From contig WYBU01000143.1 in assembly GCA_011525745.1 (NCBI GenBank), positions 1 through 54,105 on the forward strand: a DNA stretch of 54,105 bases. The letters run 5' to 3'. Shown here piece by piece: positions 51,921 through 54,105 of the stretch. The position numbers were made by a program, and so were the translations under genes. How positions within the stretch are numbered: position 1 is the first letter of the stretch; each line of letters starts with the position of its first letter. Source of the DNA: Planctomycetaceae bacterium (GTDB taxonomy: Bacteria; Planctomycetota; Phycisphaerae; UBA1845; UTPLA1). The notes under the pieces are model-generated. The model was not told the DNA's origin, did not search any database, and was given only the letters and a program-made list of their open reading frames with translations.

Positions 51921-53810
51921 TCAGTCACCGTGCGACGAGTCGCTCGGCGCCGCCCCCCAAGGCATCGGCGGGCCTGTGTGATCCAACAAGAAGAACCGAT
52001 ATTCCGGACTGTTCAACGGCTTCGCGAACTCGAAATCCACAACCGTTACGCCGCGCGCATCTCGCTTCCGAATCGTTGCGACGAACTCCCCCGCGTCGAA
52101 TGTCGATCCTTGCGGCGGCGCCTCTCTCGTCTGAGCCAGGCGGCCCAGGAACGTCGTCAGGAACGGTTGATCCGTTGCGTGCAGGCGCAGCGTGCGCGGA
52201 CCGAGCGTTTCCGGGCGAACGCCCGCCGTCTCGGTCAGATAGTGCACGCGTGGCGCGTCATCGCCGAACAACGCCGCGCACGTGTCCTGGCACCACAGCA
52301 GATCGAACACCCACGCGCTGTTCAGGAAAAACACGTGCGTCGCCCGCGTTTGGCCGCCCTCCGCTGAGGCCAGCGCCGAACGGAACGTTTCGGCCCGCTG
52401 CCGCTCGATCCACTTCAGCGACCACGCCGAGAACGACCCGGCGCCCATCGGCATCAGCACGAAAATCAGCACCGCGATTCGTCGCGGCCATTCCGAGGCG
52501 ACCGATGCCGGCTTCGCCCCCGCGCACGACGTGCCCGCGATTGGGCCGAAATCAGCGTCCGTCGCGTTTCGAAGCGGCGCCCGTCCCAGCGTCAGCGCCG
52601 CCCCCAGCACCGACAGCCCGACGGCCGGCAGCATCAGCACGCGGTTGTCCGGCGGCGTGCAGGCCAGCAACGGCAGGAACGGCACGGCCCACCACGCAAA
52701 CGCCCGGATGCGCCCGCACCTTCCGTCCAGTCTCAGAAGCAGCCACGCGACGAAAACCATCGCCGCGGTTCCGACGGTCGTGTAAAGCACCGGCAGCAGC
52801 GGCCGATCGTTGAACATGAACGTAATCGCCGGATTGACCGGAATCAGCCAGCTCGAAAGCAGCATCAACAAACGTCCGGGCATGCGCAGCAGGTAGTCCA
52901 ACGGGTGCGAGAATGGATTGAGCATCAGCACGCCGTTGCTGCCGTAACCCGACGCGGCGTAATAGCCCATGTACGCCAACGCCATGGCGAGCATCGCCGC
53001 GGTGCCCACCAACACGCGCGGAACATGGTTCTCGGCCGGCCAGGTCAACGTGCCGAGGCGCCGGCGATCCCGTTCGATCCACAGCAGCCCCAGGGGAACG
53101 ACGCAAGCCGCCACGGCGCCCTCCTTCGCGCCCAGCGCGGCGGCGTACGCGATCAACGCCATCAGGAGGCAACCGGCCCCGCCGCCGCGCACAAACCGCG
53201 TCACGGCCGCCATCGTCGCCACGGTGAACAGCAGCGCCAGCAGGTCGCATTGGGCGGCAATGAACGTCGCCGGTACGGCGTTGAAGCTTGCGACGGCAAA
53301 CACGAGCGCCGCCGTTCGCGCCATGACTTCGTCGTCCAGCCACGCGCGGCACAATCCCAGAACGCTCCAAACGCACAAAACATAGAGCAACAGACTGAAT
53401 GCGCGGTAGCCAATGGGGTTTCGGCCGAATACCTTGAACTGCCCATACAGCACGACGTCGCTCACCGGCCGCAGGTAACGAAACCGCATGTCATCCGCGA
53501 CCCACCACGGCAGCGTGCCCGCGCGGCGTTGCTCCGCGGCATCCTGCGGATCGGCCAGGAATTCGTACAACCGCAAAGCGGGACGATCGCCGCGCTGATA
53601 ATCGCCCATCAGCCGAACGGCTCGATAGTCGTCCAGGTAAAACGGCCCGATCACGAGGGGCCCGTATAATCCGCACACAAGCGCCGCCAGCATCAGCCGC
53701 GGCCGACGCAGGCGCGCGACGCGCGCGGCGATGCCGTTCGTCGGCCCCGCATCGGCGCTGACACGACGAAACGAATCGAGGTTGTCGCCGCCCTGACCCG
53801 CCTGGTGCAT
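51921..53810 (-). CDS. Large polytopic GT-C-like membrane protein
   Basis: The 629-residue protein has an N-terminal half of ten or more hydrophobic helices and a C-terminal soluble part of about 130 residues. After the first helix lies an acidic site, GPFYLDDYRAVRLMGDYQRG, as in GT-C glycosyltransferases of the TMTC/PMT type; the following LRPVSDVVLYGQFKVFGRNP resembles the TMTC-like R-P-x-S/D block. The C-terminal part (THVFFLNSAWVFDLLWCQDT and on) lies outside the membrane. ATG 53810 is chosen; the frame is open to 53960 without protein-like sequence. It may glycosylate exported proteins or lipids. A Ser/Ala/Gly-rich break at about residues 435-460 may be another inserted block. Confidence 0.7.
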   Translation of the reverse strand: MHQAGQGGDNLDSFRRVSADAGPTNGIAARVARLRRPRLMLAALVCGLYGPLVIGPFYLDDYRAVRLMGDYQRGDRPALRLYEFLADPQDAAEQRRAGTLPWWVADDMRFRYLRPVSDVVLYGQFKVFGRNPIGYRAFSLLLYVLCVWSVLGLCRAWLDDEVMARTAALVFAVASFNAVPATFIAAQCDLLALLFTVATMAAVTRFVRGGGAGCLLMALIAYAAALGAKEGAVAACVVPLGLLWIERDRRRLGTLTWPAENHVPRVLVGTAAMLAMALAYMGYYAASGYGSNGVLMLNPFSHPLDYLLRMPGRLLMLLSSWLIPVNPAITFMFNDRPLLPVLYTTVGTAAMVFVAWLLLRLDGRCGRIRAFAWWAVPFLPLLACTPPDNRVLMLPAVGLSVLGAALTLGRAPLRNATDADFGPIAGTSCAGAKPASVASEWPRRIAVLIFVLMPMGAGSFSAWSLKWIERQRAETFRSALASAEGGQTRATHVFFLNSAWVFDLLWCQDTCAALFGDDAPRVHYLTETAGVRPETLGPRTLRLHATDQPFLTTFLGRLAQTREAPPQGSTFDAGEFVATIRKRDARGVTVVDFEFAKPLNSPEYRFFLLDHTGPPMPWGAAPSDSSHGD

Positions 53811-53876
53811 GAAGCTGTTCAGCCTACCGCGCGCGGCGAGGCGGCACAAAGGCGGACCGGTCCCGGCGGCGCGGGC

Positions 53877-53938
53877 GCTACGGCACTGGTTCAATGTCAG
53901 AGCCGGATCAGCACCCCGCGCGCAAGCGGGGGGGAACC
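53877..53938 (+). repeat. Two repeat elements at the right end
   Basis: GCTACGGCACTGGTTCAATG, continuing TCAGAGCC (about 53877-53904), corresponds to the element at 4571-4597. ACCCCGCGCGCAAGCGGGGG (about 53913-53932) corresponds to those at 36244 and 36305. Confidence 0.65.
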
Positions 53939-53996
53939 GGCACGCAGGCCCGGATTTCAAACATCCCTCGCCGCGGTGTTAGTATGACAGCGCTAT

Positions 53997-54105
53997 CTAC
54001 TCGTTGCTGCGTCGTTTTGCGCGGAGGTGGGCCATTCGCTTGCGGCTCTCGTAGGACGTCCGATTCCGTGCCTGGTAATAGGTGCAGCGCTCGGCGATTT
54101 CATCC
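53997..54105 (-). CDS. C-terminus of an unknown protein (cut by window edge)
   Basis: The last 35 residues before the stop codon at 53997-53999 are DEIAERCTYYQARNRTSYES followed by RKRMAHLRAKRRSNE. The strand and frame look coding: balanced codons, then a basic helical end. The family cannot be recognised from this fragment. The basic tail would suit a nucleic-acid-binding protein, but that is a guess. Confidence 0.45.
   Translation of the reverse strand, partial: DEIAERCTYYQARNRTSYESRKRMAHLRAKRRSNE

Noticed and set aside
51921..53960. N-terminal 50 residues of the second GT-C-like frame
   Set aside because: The translation upstream of ATG 53810 is Arg/Ala/Cys-rich and derives from repeat elements at 53877-53938.

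Overview
The window is GC-rich bacterial DNA, most likely from a member of the Planctomycetota and perhaps near the Phycisphaerae. The clues are a planctomycete-type cytochrome c domain fused to WD40 repeats, several small membrane proteins with Cys-x-x-Cys ribbons, a DUF5658-like protein, a complete flagellar export block, and many short palindromic repeats in the intergenic gaps that also run through some reading frames. The assignment rests on protein content only; there is no rRNA or tRNA to support it.

Layout. 1-2.6 kb is accessory: the N-terminus of an IS5-type transposase cut by the left edge, a small zinc-ribbon membrane protein and a 5'-truncated RHS gene. 2.6-11.3 kb holds housekeeping and envelope genes: a GT-C-like membrane protein, an unrecognised protein, a ZnuC/ZnuB metal ABC transporter, a GT87-like mannosyltransferase, Mn-type superoxide dismutase, a STAS protein and PurN. 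11.4-24.6 kb is a one-strand flagellar block in the order fliL, fliN, fliO, fliP, fliQ, fliR, flhB, flhA, flhF, flhG, a small membrane ORF, fliA (sigma 28) and a small ORF. It supplies the export gate, the switch subunit FliN, the FlhF/FlhG placement pair and the late-gene sigma factor.

24.6-39.4 kb is mixed: Hsp20, a PhaB/FabG-type reductase with a tiny basic protein behind it, a zinc-ribbon protein, LarC with a coiled-coil membrane protein, the cytochrome-WD40 protein overlapping a molybdenum-carrier-like protein, an ABC-2 type exporter pair, a nitrilase, a UbiD-type decarboxylase overlapping an NAD(P)HX epimerase, and a DUF5658-like protein. 39.5-54.1 kb has divergent priA and uvrB, an Rrf2 regulator, a HEAT-repeat protein, a radical SAM enzyme, two putative lipoproteins, an NSS transporter translationally coupled to a 50-residue partner, a 43-residue Phe-rich protein ahead of a HAD phosphatase, a second large GT-C-like protein, and the C-terminus of an unknown gene cut by the right edge.

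The most unusual property is the repeat load. At least nine short repeat families fill nearly every gap longer than about 100 bases, often stacked. Copies or repeat-like blocks also sit in frame inside three genes: a GT-C-like protein, the GT87-like protein and UbiD. No CRISPR array, prophage, tRNA or rRNA was seen.
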